A DNA stretch of 5,017 nt from assembly GCA_046729895.1 (NCBI GenBank), contig JBKPHP010000207.1:1-5017 (forward strand), read 5' to 3'. Shown here in pieces: positions 1 to 5,017 of this stretch (positions are counted from its first letter, which is position 1; each line of letters begins with the position of its first letter). The DNA is from DASXBA01 sp046729895 (lineage in GTDB: Bacteria; Actinomycetota; Thermoleophilia; Solirubrobacterales; Thermoleophilaceae). A model generated the notes under the pieces. It saw only the letters and a program-made list of their open reading frames with translations, made no database searches and was not told the origin of the DNA. The position numbers and the translations under genes are program-made.

Positions 1-1047
1 TGCGCCGGCTCGGGCGGCGTGGGCAAGACCACGACATCCGCCGCGATCGCGGCCGGGATGGCCGCGCGCGGCAGGAAGGTGGTGGTGCTCACGATCGATC
101 CCGCCCGGCGGCTCGCCGGATCGCTGGGGCTTCCGGAGCTCGGAAACGAGGAGCGCCTCGTGCCCGGCGACTTCGGCGACGGCGAGCTCTGGGCGATGAT
201 GCTCGACGCCAAGCGCACCTTCGACCAGCTGATCGAGTGGCACGCGCCCGACGAGGAGACGCGGGATGCCGTGCTCGGCAACCGCGTCTACCAGGAGCTC
301 TCGAACGCCGTGGCCGGCTCACAGGAGTACATGGCCATGGAGAAGCTGTACGAGCTCCACCAGGAGGGCCGCTACGACCTGCTGGTGCTCGATACGCCGC
401 CCAGCCGCAACGCGCTCGACTTCCTGGACGCGCCCAGGCGACTCTCCAGCTTCATCGATTCCCGCTCGTTCCAGCTCTTCACGGTGCCGGGACGCCTGGG
501 GCTGCGCGTGCTAGGTCGCGGCACCGGACTGGTCTTCTCGGCCATGCAGAGGGCCACCGGCATCGATCTGCTCCAGGACCTGTCCGAGTTCTTCCGCAGC
601 TTCGCCGGGATGGCAGAGGGGTTCCGTGAGCGCGCCGATCGGGTGAACGCGCTCCTGGCCGACAGCCGCACCGCCTTCCTGCTGGTCACCTCACCGGAGG
701 CGGCTGCTGTCGACGAGGCAATCTTCTTCCACCACCGCCTGCTCGACACCGGCCTGCCCTTCGCGGGCGTGGTCGTGAACCGAATGAACCCGCTCGCCGC
801 TGCCGATGGGAGCGGAGACGCCGAGGTCGCTGGGCTGCTGGGCGACGTCCTGGGCCGCAAGGTCATGCGCAACCTGGAGGACTACCGCCTGCTGGCCGCG
901 CGCGACCGCGACGGCATGAAGCGTCTGCGCTCGACGCTGGGCCGCAAGCCGATGATCTGCGTGCCGGAGCTGGATGACGACGTGCACGACCTGGCGGGCC
1001 TCGAGCGGATGAACGAGTACCTGTTCGCTCAGACCGGCGCCGAGTAG
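1..1047 (+). CDS. ArsA/Get3-family ATPase, 5'-truncated by the window edge
   Basis: P-loop ATPase of the ArsA/Get3 (anion-transporting ATPase, SIMIBI) class. The open frame enters at base 1, and the Walker A motif GSGGVGKTTT is encoded at bases 7-36, so only a short N-terminal piece is missing; the GTG at 19 lies inside the P-loop and is not the real start. Visible landmarks are the switch I-like TIDPARRLAGSLGL soon after the P-loop, the Walker B/switch II segment LLVLDTPPSRNALDFLDAP (about bases 379-435), and a late VVVNRMNPL strand that probably helps form the nucleotide pocket. ArsA itself has a signature lysine (GKGGVGKT) and a DTAPTGHT motif; here the lysine is serine and the histidine motif is changed. 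That fits, from memory, the actinobacterial subfamily of mycobacterial Rv3680, whose partner Rv3679 lies next to it. The partner would be expected just upstream, outside the window. There is no metal-binding cysteine cluster, so arsenite transport is unlikely. The role (Get3-like handling of membrane proteins or another client) is inferred. The gene ends TAG and overlaps the convergent gene by 19 bp. Confidence 0.93.
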   Translation, partial: CAGSGGVGKTTTSAAIAAGMAARGRKVVVLTIDPARRLAGSLGLPELGNEERLVPGDFGDGELWAMMLDAKRTFDQLIEWHAPDEETRDAVLGNRVYQELSNAVAGSQEYMAMEKLYELHQEGRYDLLVLDTPPSRNALDFLDAPRRLSSFIDSRSFQLFTVPGRLGLRVLGRGTGLVFSAMQRATGIDLLQDLSEFFRSFAGMAEGFRERADRVNALLADSRTAFLLVTSPEAAAVDEAIFFHHRLLDTGLPFAGVVVNRMNPLAAADGSGDAEVAGLLGDVLGRKVMRNLEDYRLLAARDRDGMKRLRSTLGRKPMICVPELDDDVHDLAGLERMNEYLFAQTGAE

Positions 1048-2414
1048 CTGTCCGGGTCCTCGTCGACCGCACCCCAGTCCGCGGAGGCCGTGACGCCTTC
1101 GAGGTGAGGCTGCTCCGCCTCGGACTCCTCCGGCTCGGGCTCAAACTCCTCAGTGTCCCGCTCCTGGCGGAGGTCGCGGACCTGGATCTCGCGGGGATCC
1201 GTGGGATGGCCCCGCTCCAGCAGGATGTCGTCGGCGACCGATTTGAGGTTCGGCTCCAGATAGCCGCAGAGGACATCGCGGATCAGCGCGCGGGTGTGGC
1301 GCTCGATGTCCAGCACGAGCTGGCGCGGCGACTCCGAGCCAATCCAGTCGCGCAGCTCCTGTCCGCGGCCCCCGCCCATCACGTACCGCTCCAGGGACAG
1401 CGCGAGCTCCATCCGTCGCTGCAGGTTCCTTCGCTGGCCCTCCTCGGCGCACAGAACGGCGAGCCGCAGGCCGAGGCCGGCCAGATCCGCCTCGCCGCCG
1501 GCGTCGAGCAGGGCGCGCAGTGCGAGGAGGTAGTCGGGAAGCGCCTCCGCGTCGAGGCGGCGGGAGCAGCCCATCTCGAAGCGCCCGAGCGCCCAGGCAA
1601 CGGCCCCGCCGGGGGCCGCCTTGCACACCACGCCGAGGAACTCACGGAGCCCGGTCTCCTCGTCGCGGGCGAGGACCCAGGCGTCGCCGCGGGAGGGGCC
1701 GTCGCCCTGGATCTCGAAAGACGTCCAGCGGGACTCCCCCGAGCGCCGCCAGCCCACGGTCCCCAGCGCGACCCGGCCCGCCTTGAACAGCCGCAGGGCG
1801 GTCACGAGCTCGCGGAAACGCTCCTCGGCGCCGTGGTCAGGGCCGTGGCCCGCCGGCGAGACGTCGCGCTCGAGCACGCAGGCCACCTCGTCCGGGTCGA
1901 GGGGCGCGCCCAGTGTCCCCGCGCGCATGACCAAGAGGCCGCCGCCCAGCTCCACGCGCTCGGCCTCCATCTCGAGGCCATGCAGCGTAGCGGCGACGGT
2001 GGCGTGGACGGTATCCCGGTAGAGCGTCAGCTCGACCTCCGCGTAGACGCGTTCGAAGCGCTCCTCGGGAAAGCCGAAGCTCGTGGCGTCCTCGTACAGC
2101 CGCTCGAGCATGGCCTGGAGCGCTGGCTCCGCCTGGGCGCCGGGCAGGCCGTTCACCCGCAGCCAGGAGGAGGCACCGGCGCCGAGGGCGGCCGCTGCCG
2201 GCCCGCAGGTGGGCAGCTCGCGGAGTCGCGACCAGCGCTCGCGGATATACCTCTCGGTCAGTGGGCGGTAGCGGTAGAGGGTCGGGCCGCGGCGGCCGCC
2301 GTCGTTCTCGACTTCGAACTCGAGCTCGGCGCCCGCGCGCTGCTCTCCCGTGAGGAGGGCGGCCGCCTCGACGGCGAAGTCGCGGAGCGCGTCATGGAGG
2401 GCGAGATTCCGCAT
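1029..2414 (-). CDS. Hypothetical protein, probable ApeA-like HEPN protein with degenerate catalytic motif
   Basis: A 461-residue soluble protein without signal peptide or membrane segment. I do not know an assigned function. The second half resembles the ApeA-like HEPN layout as I recall it: an ALRLFKAGRVALG strand (about 206-218), an ALGRFEMGC helix (275-283), then LPDYLLALRALLD (292-304), LGLRLAVLC (314-322) and an arginine-rich helix (328-337) leading to LERYVMGGG (341-349), and a final helix to about 385. In active HEPN RNases the turn reads like RSKIVHG; here R is Leu341 and H is Met346, so ribonuclease activity is not expected. The N-terminal half (1-200) is alpha/beta and unassigned. 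Residues 417-461 form an acidic, probably disordered tail. The ATG at 2414 is the only sensible start: no other ATG, GTG or TTG follows nearby in frame, and GGAGG lies 13 nt upstream (2428-2432), a rather long spacing. It lies 51 bp after the HxlR gene, and its TGA end overlaps the convergent ATPase gene. The gene is sure; the HEPN assignment is inference from pattern memory. Confidence 0.85.
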   Translation of the reverse strand: MRNLALHDALRDFAVEAAALLTGEQRAGAELEFEVENDGGRRGPTLYRYRPLTERYIRERWSRLRELPTCGPAAAALGAGASSWLRVNGLPGAQAEPALQAMLERLYEDATSFGFPEERFERVYAEVELTLYRDTVHATVAATLHGLEMEAERVELGGGLLVMRAGTLGAPLDPDEVACVLERDVSPAGHGPDHGAEERFRELVTALRLFKAGRVALGTVGWRRSGESRWTSFEIQGDGPSRGDAWVLARDEETGLREFLGVVCKAAPGGAVAWALGRFEMGCSRRLDAEALPDYLLALRALLDAGGEADLAGLGLRLAVLCAEEGQRRNLQRRMELALSLERYVMGGGRGQELRDWIGSESPRQLVLDIERHTRALIRDVLCGYLEPNLKSVADDILLERGHPTDPREIQVRDLRQERDTEEFEPEPEESEAEQPHLEGVTASADWGAVDEDPDSYSAPV

Positions 2415-2450
2415 ACGCGCGAATTCGCCTCCGCGGGGCGGGTTCCTGCC

Positions 2451-2473
2451 CCTGAGCCGGGCGGCTCAGGCAG
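2451..2473 (-). terminator. Hairpin over the HxlR stop codon, possible weak terminator or attenuator
   Basis: Perfect 8-bp inverted repeat CCTGAGCC (2451-2458) and GGCTCAGG (2463-2470) with a 4-nt GGGC loop. It can extend by three pairs (2446-2448 with 2471-2473) across a two-base bulge. It includes the TGA of the HxlR gene (2466-2468) and sits 37 nt before the next ATG. The transcribed strand has no U-run after it, so it is not a standard intrinsic terminator. It could lower read-through into the HEPN-like gene or protect the mRNA 3' end. Confidence 0.4.
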
Positions 2474-2825
2474 CCGCTATCGCGGGCTCGCGCTCGCTGT
2501 CGGTCTCGCAGGCGCCGAGCCATTCGCGGCCGTAGCGACGCATGTCGTCGACCAGCGGAATCAGCGCGCGGCCCTTCTCGGTCAGGGAGTACTCCACGCG
2601 GGGCGGCACCTCCGGATATGTGTGCCGCTCCACGATCCCCTGCTCCTCGAGCGCCCGGAGGCGCAGGGAGAGGGTGCGCGGACTTATCCCCGCCAGCGAC
2701 CGCTCCAGCTCACAAAACCGGGTGCGTCCCTCCGCGAGGTCCCGGATCACCAGGATCGTCCATTTGCCGCAGATGATGTCGGCGGTGGCACAGACGGGGC
2801 AGGTTTCGTCGCTGCGGTGCTGCAT
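2466..2825 (-). CDS. HxlR-family winged helix-turn-helix transcriptional regulator
   Basis: A 119-residue DNA-binding protein of the HxlR (MarR-like winged HTH) family, normally acting as a dimer. The family pattern is nearly complete: CPVC at 9-12 (usual form CPVE/CPV), GKWTILVIRDL at 20-30, the HTH through FCEL and GISPRTLSLRLRALEEQGIVER (about 37-67), then the wing with YPEVPPRVEYSLTEKG (70-85), and a C-terminal dimerisation helix. Cysteines are numerous for the size: 9, 12, 19, 38 and 106. The first matches the conserved Cys used for redox or electrophile sensing in relatives such as YodB and HypR. The ATG at 2825 is preferred because AAGGG (2833-2837) lies 7 nt upstream; a TTG two codons earlier (2831) would leave only a 1-nt spacing. 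HxlR genes often sit beside an oxidoreductase target, but none is seen here, so the regulated gene is unknown. Autoregulation is suggested by the palindrome overlapping its promoter. Confidence 0.93.
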   Translation of the reverse strand: MQHRSDETCPVCATADIICGKWTILVIRDLAEGRTRFCELERSLAGISPRTLSLRLRALEEQGIVERHTYPEVPPRVEYSLTEKGRALIPLVDDMRRYGREWLGACETDSEREPAIAAA

Positions 2826-2845
2826 CTGCAAGCCCTTGGGGCTCG

Positions 2846-2874
2846 ATTCTAGCGCAATGCTTCAACAACTGAAG
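2846..2874 (-). promoter_or_regulatory. Candidate promoter and operator of the HxlR gene
   Basis: On the minus strand a -10-like TAGAAT lies at 2846-2851. Transcription would start near 2839, giving a leader of about 14 nt that still holds the AAGGG ribosome site. The -35 is poor (TTCAGT at 2868-2873, 16-bp spacer). An inverted repeat overlaps this position: CTTCA (2860-2864) and TGAAG (2870-2874) around 5 bp, with AACT-GA-AGTT at 2867-2876 nested at one side. A repressor bound there would block the -35, which suits an autoregulated HxlR gene. Promoter and operator are predictions from motif and position only. Confidence 0.4.
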
Positions 2875-2883
2875 TTATGCAAC

Positions 2884-3594
2884 TCAGCCGCCCAGGTTGC
2901 TCAGCAGCCCGCCGGCGCCACCTCCGCCCGATCCCGTGGGCATCACCCGGCCCTCGCTCGGCTGGACCAGCACCCAGCCGTTGCCCGAGAACGCCATCTG
3001 AACCGACTCGCCCGAGCCGCGGCCAATGAAGTTCTTGAGCTTGATGTCGGTCTTCACGCTCGTCTGCACGCCGCTCGACCAGGTGATCGCCGCCTGGGGG
3101 TCGGCGAAGGTGGGTGCCTCACCCGTGTTGAGCAGCATTGGCGGGCCGTCGGAGAGCACGGCCACCCAGCCACTGCCGGTCAGCGAGGTGTTGAAGAGCC
3201 CGCCGCCCATCATCCCGCTGACTCCCTGAACGCGGTGGATGTCCCAGTCGATGCCGTCGTCGAAGGCGAGCAGGTTCGCGCCGTTGACGGTGATCGCGTC
3301 GGTCTCGAGCTTGAGCAGATGAACCTCCTGCGCCTGGTCGGCCAGGAAGACCTCGCCGCTGCCCGACATCTTCATCAGCCGGGCTCCCTCGCCCGTGACC
3401 GCTTTCTTCATGAGGCGGCTCATGCCGCCGGATCCGGCATGCTCGAAGGACACGTCGCCCTGATAGGCCACCATGGAGCCGAGCTTGGCCTGGATGGTCA
3501 CCTGGTTCAGGCTGACCTTGAGCAGCTTCGAATTCTGGAGCGCGAACGCGTCCTGCGACTGGGTTTCCTGGAACTCACCGAGGGTGCTCTGCAC
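2884..3594 (-). CDS. AIM24 family protein (DUF124)
   Basis: A 236-residue, mostly beta-strand protein with the glycine-punctuated repeats of the AIM24/DUF124 family: GSMVAYQGDVSFE (39-51), GSGEVFLADQAQEVHLLKL (78-96), GLFNTSLTGSGWVAVLS (132-148) and GRGSGESVQMAFSGNGWVLV (191-210). These strands are expected to build a trimer-like beta-sandwich fold. The yeast member Aim24 affects mitochondrial inner-membrane organisation; the bacterial role is not established. There is no signal peptide or membrane helix. The C-terminus is a glycine-rich tail (221-236), probably flexible. The start is GTG at 3594, set by a strong AAGGAGG only 4 nt away (3599-3605); no ATG is available near the N-terminus. It begins 28 bp after the sigma-factor stop with no terminator between, so it is probably cotranscribed with the sigma gene. 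Family assignment is secure from the repeats and length; function is unknown. Confidence 0.93.
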   Translation of the reverse strand: MQSTLGEFQETQSQDAFALQNSKLLKVSLNQVTIQAKLGSMVAYQGDVSFEHAGSGGMSRLMKKAVTGEGARLMKMSGSGEVFLADQAQEVHLLKLETDAITVNGANLLAFDDGIDWDIHRVQGVSGMMGGGLFNTSLTGSGWVAVLSDGPPMLLNTGEAPTFADPQAAITWSSGVQTSVKTDIKLKNFIGRGSGESVQMAFSGNGWVLVQPSEGRVMPTGSGGGGAGGLLSNLGG

Positions 3595-3598
3595 CTGC

Positions 3599-3605
3599 CC
3601 TCCTT
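3599..3605 (-). promoter_or_regulatory. Ribosome binding site of the AIM24 gene
   Basis: AAGGAGG on the minus strand, a full anti-Shine-Dalgarno match, 4 nt before the GTG at 3594. It is the strongest ribosome site in the window and decides the non-ATG start. It lies in the 28-bp gap after the sigma-factor stop. Confidence 0.75.
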
Positions 3606-3622
3606 GACCGAGGTTGACCGGC

Positions 3623-4726
3623 TTAGGCTACGTCGCGGAGCTTCTGGGCCTCGGCCAGCGACTGGAGCTTCTTGAGGCTCTGGTTCTCGATCTGCCGGAT
3701 GCGCTCGCGGGTGACGTTGAAGGTGCGGCCCACCTCGTCGAGCGTGCGCGGGTGCTCCCCGCCCAGCCCGTACCGCAGCTCGAGCACGCGCCGCTCCCGG
3801 TAGGAGAGGTTCTCGAGCGCCTCTCGAAGGGCCTCCTTGGTGAGGATCTCAGCGGCGCGCTCGTAGGGCGACTCGGCCCGCTCGTCCGCGATGAACTGTC
3901 CGAACTCGGACTCCTCCTCGTCACCGACGGGCTTCTCGAGTGACACCGGCGCCTGAGCCGACCGCTTGATCGAGTCGACCTCCTCGGGCTCGATTCCGGT
4001 GACGTCCGCGATCTCGTCGGGGGTCGGCTCCCGGCCCAGCTCGGTGACGAGCTTGCGCTCGGCGCGCCCGATCTTGTTGAGCTTCTCGACCACGTGCACG
4101 GGGATCCGGATCGTGCGCGCCTTGTCGGCCAGCGCGCGAGCGATCGCCTGGCGGATCCACCAGGTGGCGTAGGTCGAGAACTTGAAGCCCTTGCGGTAGT
4201 CGAACTTCTCCGCGGCCCGGACGAGGCCCAGGGTCCCCTCCTGGATCAGGTCGAGGAAGGGCAGACCCTGGTTGCGGTAATTCTTGGCGATGGAGACGAC
4301 CAGCCGCAGGTTGGACTCCACCATCTTCTGCTTCGCGTCGAGGTCGCCGCGCTCGATCCGCTTGGCCAGGTCGACCTCCTCCTGGGCCGTCAGCAGCCTG
4401 ACCTTGCCGATGTCCTTCAGGAACAGCTGAAGGGAGTCGGTGGTCATGTCGGGCTTGAGGTCGATGGTCGCCTTGGCCTTCCGGCGCCGGCCCTTGCCGT
4501 CGACTGCCCGCTCGTCCTCGGGACGGTGGGAGAGAGCCGGGTCGTCCTCGACGAGCTCGATCTCCGACTTCTCGAGGAACCCGTGAAGCTCCTCGACGTC
4601 GCCCTCGTCGAGCTCGACCTCTGCCAGCGCGATCGCTACCTCGGCGTAGGTCAGCACCCCGGTCTGCTGGCCCTTGGCCATGAGGAGCTTGACCTCCTCG
4701 AGCTCTTGCAGTTCAGCTACGGACAT
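3623..4726 (-). CDS. rpoD: RNA polymerase sigma-70 factor, RpoD/SigA class
   Basis: Sigma subunit that directs RNA polymerase to -10/-35 promoters. From the ATG at 4726 it has 367 residues with all main regions: a region 1.1-like acidic domain (1-61, with LTYAEVAIAL), a basic linker (77-86, GKGRRRKAKA), region 1.2 (about 94-129), region 2 with RLVVSIAKNY (141-150) and KFSTYATWWIRQAI (182-195), region 3, and the region 4.2 helix-turn-helix RTLDEVGRTFNVTRERIRQIE (327-347). Region 1.1 plus 1.2 rules out ECF sigma factors. Compared with E. coli RpoD, the -10 contact Gln437 is kept (Gln193), Thr440 is Ala196, and the end of region 4.2 differs (NQSLKKLQS where AKALRKLRH is usual). It could therefore be the primary factor of this lineage or a group 2 paralogue. 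Start choice: the frame is open back to an ATG at 4774 (383 residues), directly after a TGA, but that ATG has no ribosome site and lies about 10 nt from the predicted transcription start. The ATG at 4726 has GGGAAAGGG just before it and starts with the region 1.1-like sequence, so I prefer it. Confidence 0.95.
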   Translation of the reverse strand: MSVAELQELEEVKLLMAKGQQTGVLTYAEVAIALAEVELDEGDVEELHGFLEKSEIELVEDDPALSHRPEDERAVDGKGRRRKAKATIDLKPDMTTDSLQLFLKDIGKVRLLTAQEEVDLAKRIERGDLDAKQKMVESNLRLVVSIAKNYRNQGLPFLDLIQEGTLGLVRAAEKFDYRKGFKFSTYATWWIRQAIARALADKARTIRIPVHVVEKLNKIGRAERKLVTELGREPTPDEIADVTGIEPEEVDSIKRSAQAPVSLEKPVGDEEESEFGQFIADERAESPYERAAEILTKEALREALENLSYRERRVLELRYGLGGEHPRTLDEVGRTFNVTRERIRQIENQSLKKLQSLAEAQKLRDVA

Positions 4727-4791
4727 CCCTTTCCCATGCTCGCGCAGGGACAAGCGGCGAGGCACTCGCCCCATTCAAACAGACGTTCGAA

Positions 4792-4819
4792 AGTGTAAGG
4801 CTTCAGTTTGTGTAGTCAA
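4792..4819 (-). promoter_or_regulatory. Promoter of the sigma-factor gene
   Basis: On the minus strand TTGACT (4814-4819, 5 of 6 to TTGACA) is separated by 16 bp from TACACT (4792-4797, 4 of 6 to TATAAT). Transcription would start near 4785, about 60 nt before the ATG at 4726. This resembles a housekeeping promoter, so the sigma factor may drive its own gene. Confidence 0.6.
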
Positions 4820-4840
4820 GCGGCGCACTGCCCACTTTCC

Positions 4841-4858
4841 GCTGACTTGCCAGTCAAC
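4841..4858. repeat. Inverted repeat TGACT/AGTCA upstream of the sigma promoter
   Basis: GCTGACT (4841-4847) and AGTCAAC (4852-4858) around a 4-bp TGCC centre; six of seven positions pair and the inner five are perfect. It lies 22 bp upstream of the -35 of the sigma promoter. One arm carries the same TTGACT hexamer (minus strand, 4852-4857) as that -35. It could be an operator for a dimeric regulator. Confidence 0.4.
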
Positions 4859-4879
4859 CAATTACGTTCTTACCCAATA

Positions 4880-4907
4880 TTCGCGGAAAGGGTTACCTAG
4901 CCGCGAA
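4880..4907. repeat. Nested 28-bp palindrome in the divergent intergenic region
   Basis: TTCGCGG (4880-4886) and CCGCGAA (4901-4907) form a perfect 7-bp inverted repeat with a 14-bp spacer. Arm centres are 21 bp apart, two helical turns. Nearly concentric inside is GGTTACC (4891-4897), itself an inverted repeat around one base. It sits between the divergent sigma gene and the gene at 4971 and looks like a protein-binding site; the binder is unknown. Confidence 0.45.
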
Positions 4908-4956
4908 AACCGTCTCGACCGGGCGTCGGGTGAGCTGTACCCGGGGCCTGGAGGTT

Positions 4957-4962
4957 TAGACT
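4957..4962 (+). promoter_or_regulatory. -10 element for a probably leaderless transcript
   Basis: TAGACT fits the actinobacterial TANNNT -10 form and ends 8 nt before the ATG at 4971, so transcription would start at or next to the start codon. No convincing -35 is seen about 17 bp upstream. The only Shine-Dalgarno-like GGAGG (4950-4954) is 16 nt from the ATG, too far to work well. Confidence 0.4.
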
Positions 4963-4970
4963 GGCCGGCC

Positions 4971-5017
4971 ATGGAGGACGGCGGCGGCGACGTGCTCGGG
5001 AATCTCCCCCGCACCCG
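4971..5017 (+). CDS. Start of an unidentified protein, 3'-truncated by the window edge
   Basis: An open frame begins at ATG 4971 and is still open at the window end, giving only MEDGGGDVLGNLPRTR. This is too short to name a family. The support for a gene is positional: it is preceded by a -10-like element at leaderless distance, it stands divergently from the sigma gene across a 196-bp region that otherwise lacks coding potential, and its codons are GC-rich at the third position like the neighbours. The DVLGNLPRTR stretch looks like the start of a basic, disordered N-terminus, which is a weak impression. The gene could also begin further downstream. Confidence 0.5.
   Translation, partial: MEDGGGDVLGNLPRT

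Noticed and set aside
1104..2852. A 582-codon plus-strand open frame opposite the HEPN-like and HxlR genes
   Set aside because: It mirrors two minus-strand genes, one of them a clear HxlR family member. Its translation is low-complexity in Ala, Gly, Arg, Glu and Leu, typical of the antisense of high-GC genes.
1029..3594. HEPN-like, HxlR and AIM24 genes as one new defence or stress system
   Set aside because: Only shared strand and short gaps support it. HxlR has its own promoter, a hairpin separates it from the HEPN-like gene, the HEPN motif is inactive, and no toxin-antitoxin or effector partner is seen.
3604..3620. Direct repeat TTGACCG, two copies with a 10-bp period, in the sigma-AIM24 gap
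   Set aside because: Too short to separate from chance and partly fixed by the ribosome binding site it overlaps.
2542..3675. A 377-codon plus-strand open frame
   Set aside because: It runs antisense to the HxlR, AIM24 and sigma genes, all with recognisable family motifs, and shows no protein motif of its own.
4540..4630. Repeated GAGCTCGA and CTCGTCGA-like words in the sigma gene
   Set aside because: They are Glu/Asp/Leu codons of the acidic region 1.1-like domain in a high-GC genome, not a DNA repeat.
4094..4798. A 234-codon plus-strand open frame opposite the sigma gene
   Set aside because: It is the antisense shadow of sigma regions 1 to 2 and runs through the sigma promoter; its Leu/Glu/Val-rich translation comes from Glu/Asp/Lys codons on the other strand.

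Overview
The window is very GC-rich with strong G/C preference at third codon positions. It encodes actinobacterial-type proteins: an ArsA/Get3-like ATPase of the kind that occurs in pairs in Actinobacteria, a RpoD/SigA-class sigma factor, an AIM24-family protein and an HxlR regulator. A high-GC actinomycete is the best guess, possibly from the class Thermoleophilia (Solirubrobacterales), judged from the flavour of the sigma factor. No rRNA or other marker is present to confirm this. I see no mobile element, CRISPR array, tRNA or rRNA.

Layout. At the left edge a plus-strand ArsA-like ATPase, cut at its 5' end, runs to 1047. It meets a minus-strand block tail-to-tail with a 19-bp overlap. Read in its own direction, from right to left, the block is: sigma-70 factor (about 4726 to 3623), AIM24 protein (3594 to 2884), HxlR regulator (2825 to 2466), and a 461-residue protein (2414 to 1029). 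I read the last as an ApeA-like HEPN protein whose catalytic motif has been lost. The gaps are short (28, 58 and 51 bp). Sigma and AIM24 are probably cotranscribed; HxlR appears to have its own promoter and candidate operator; a hairpin lies over the HxlR stop codon. To the right of the sigma gene is a 196-bp divergent intergenic region, relatively A/T-rich, with a recognisable sigma-gene promoter and two clean inverted repeats. The first codons of a plus-strand gene begin at 4971, probably read from a leaderless transcript.

How the genes fit together. The sigma factor and the ATPase are cellular housekeeping-type functions. AIM24, HxlR and the HEPN-like protein are less well understood, and nothing in the window ties them into one pathway. 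I did not find convincing evidence of a new multi-gene system. The items most worth a second look are the catalytically dead HEPN-like protein, the substitutions in the sigma factor's promoter- and activator-contact surfaces, and the palindromes upstream of the sigma gene.
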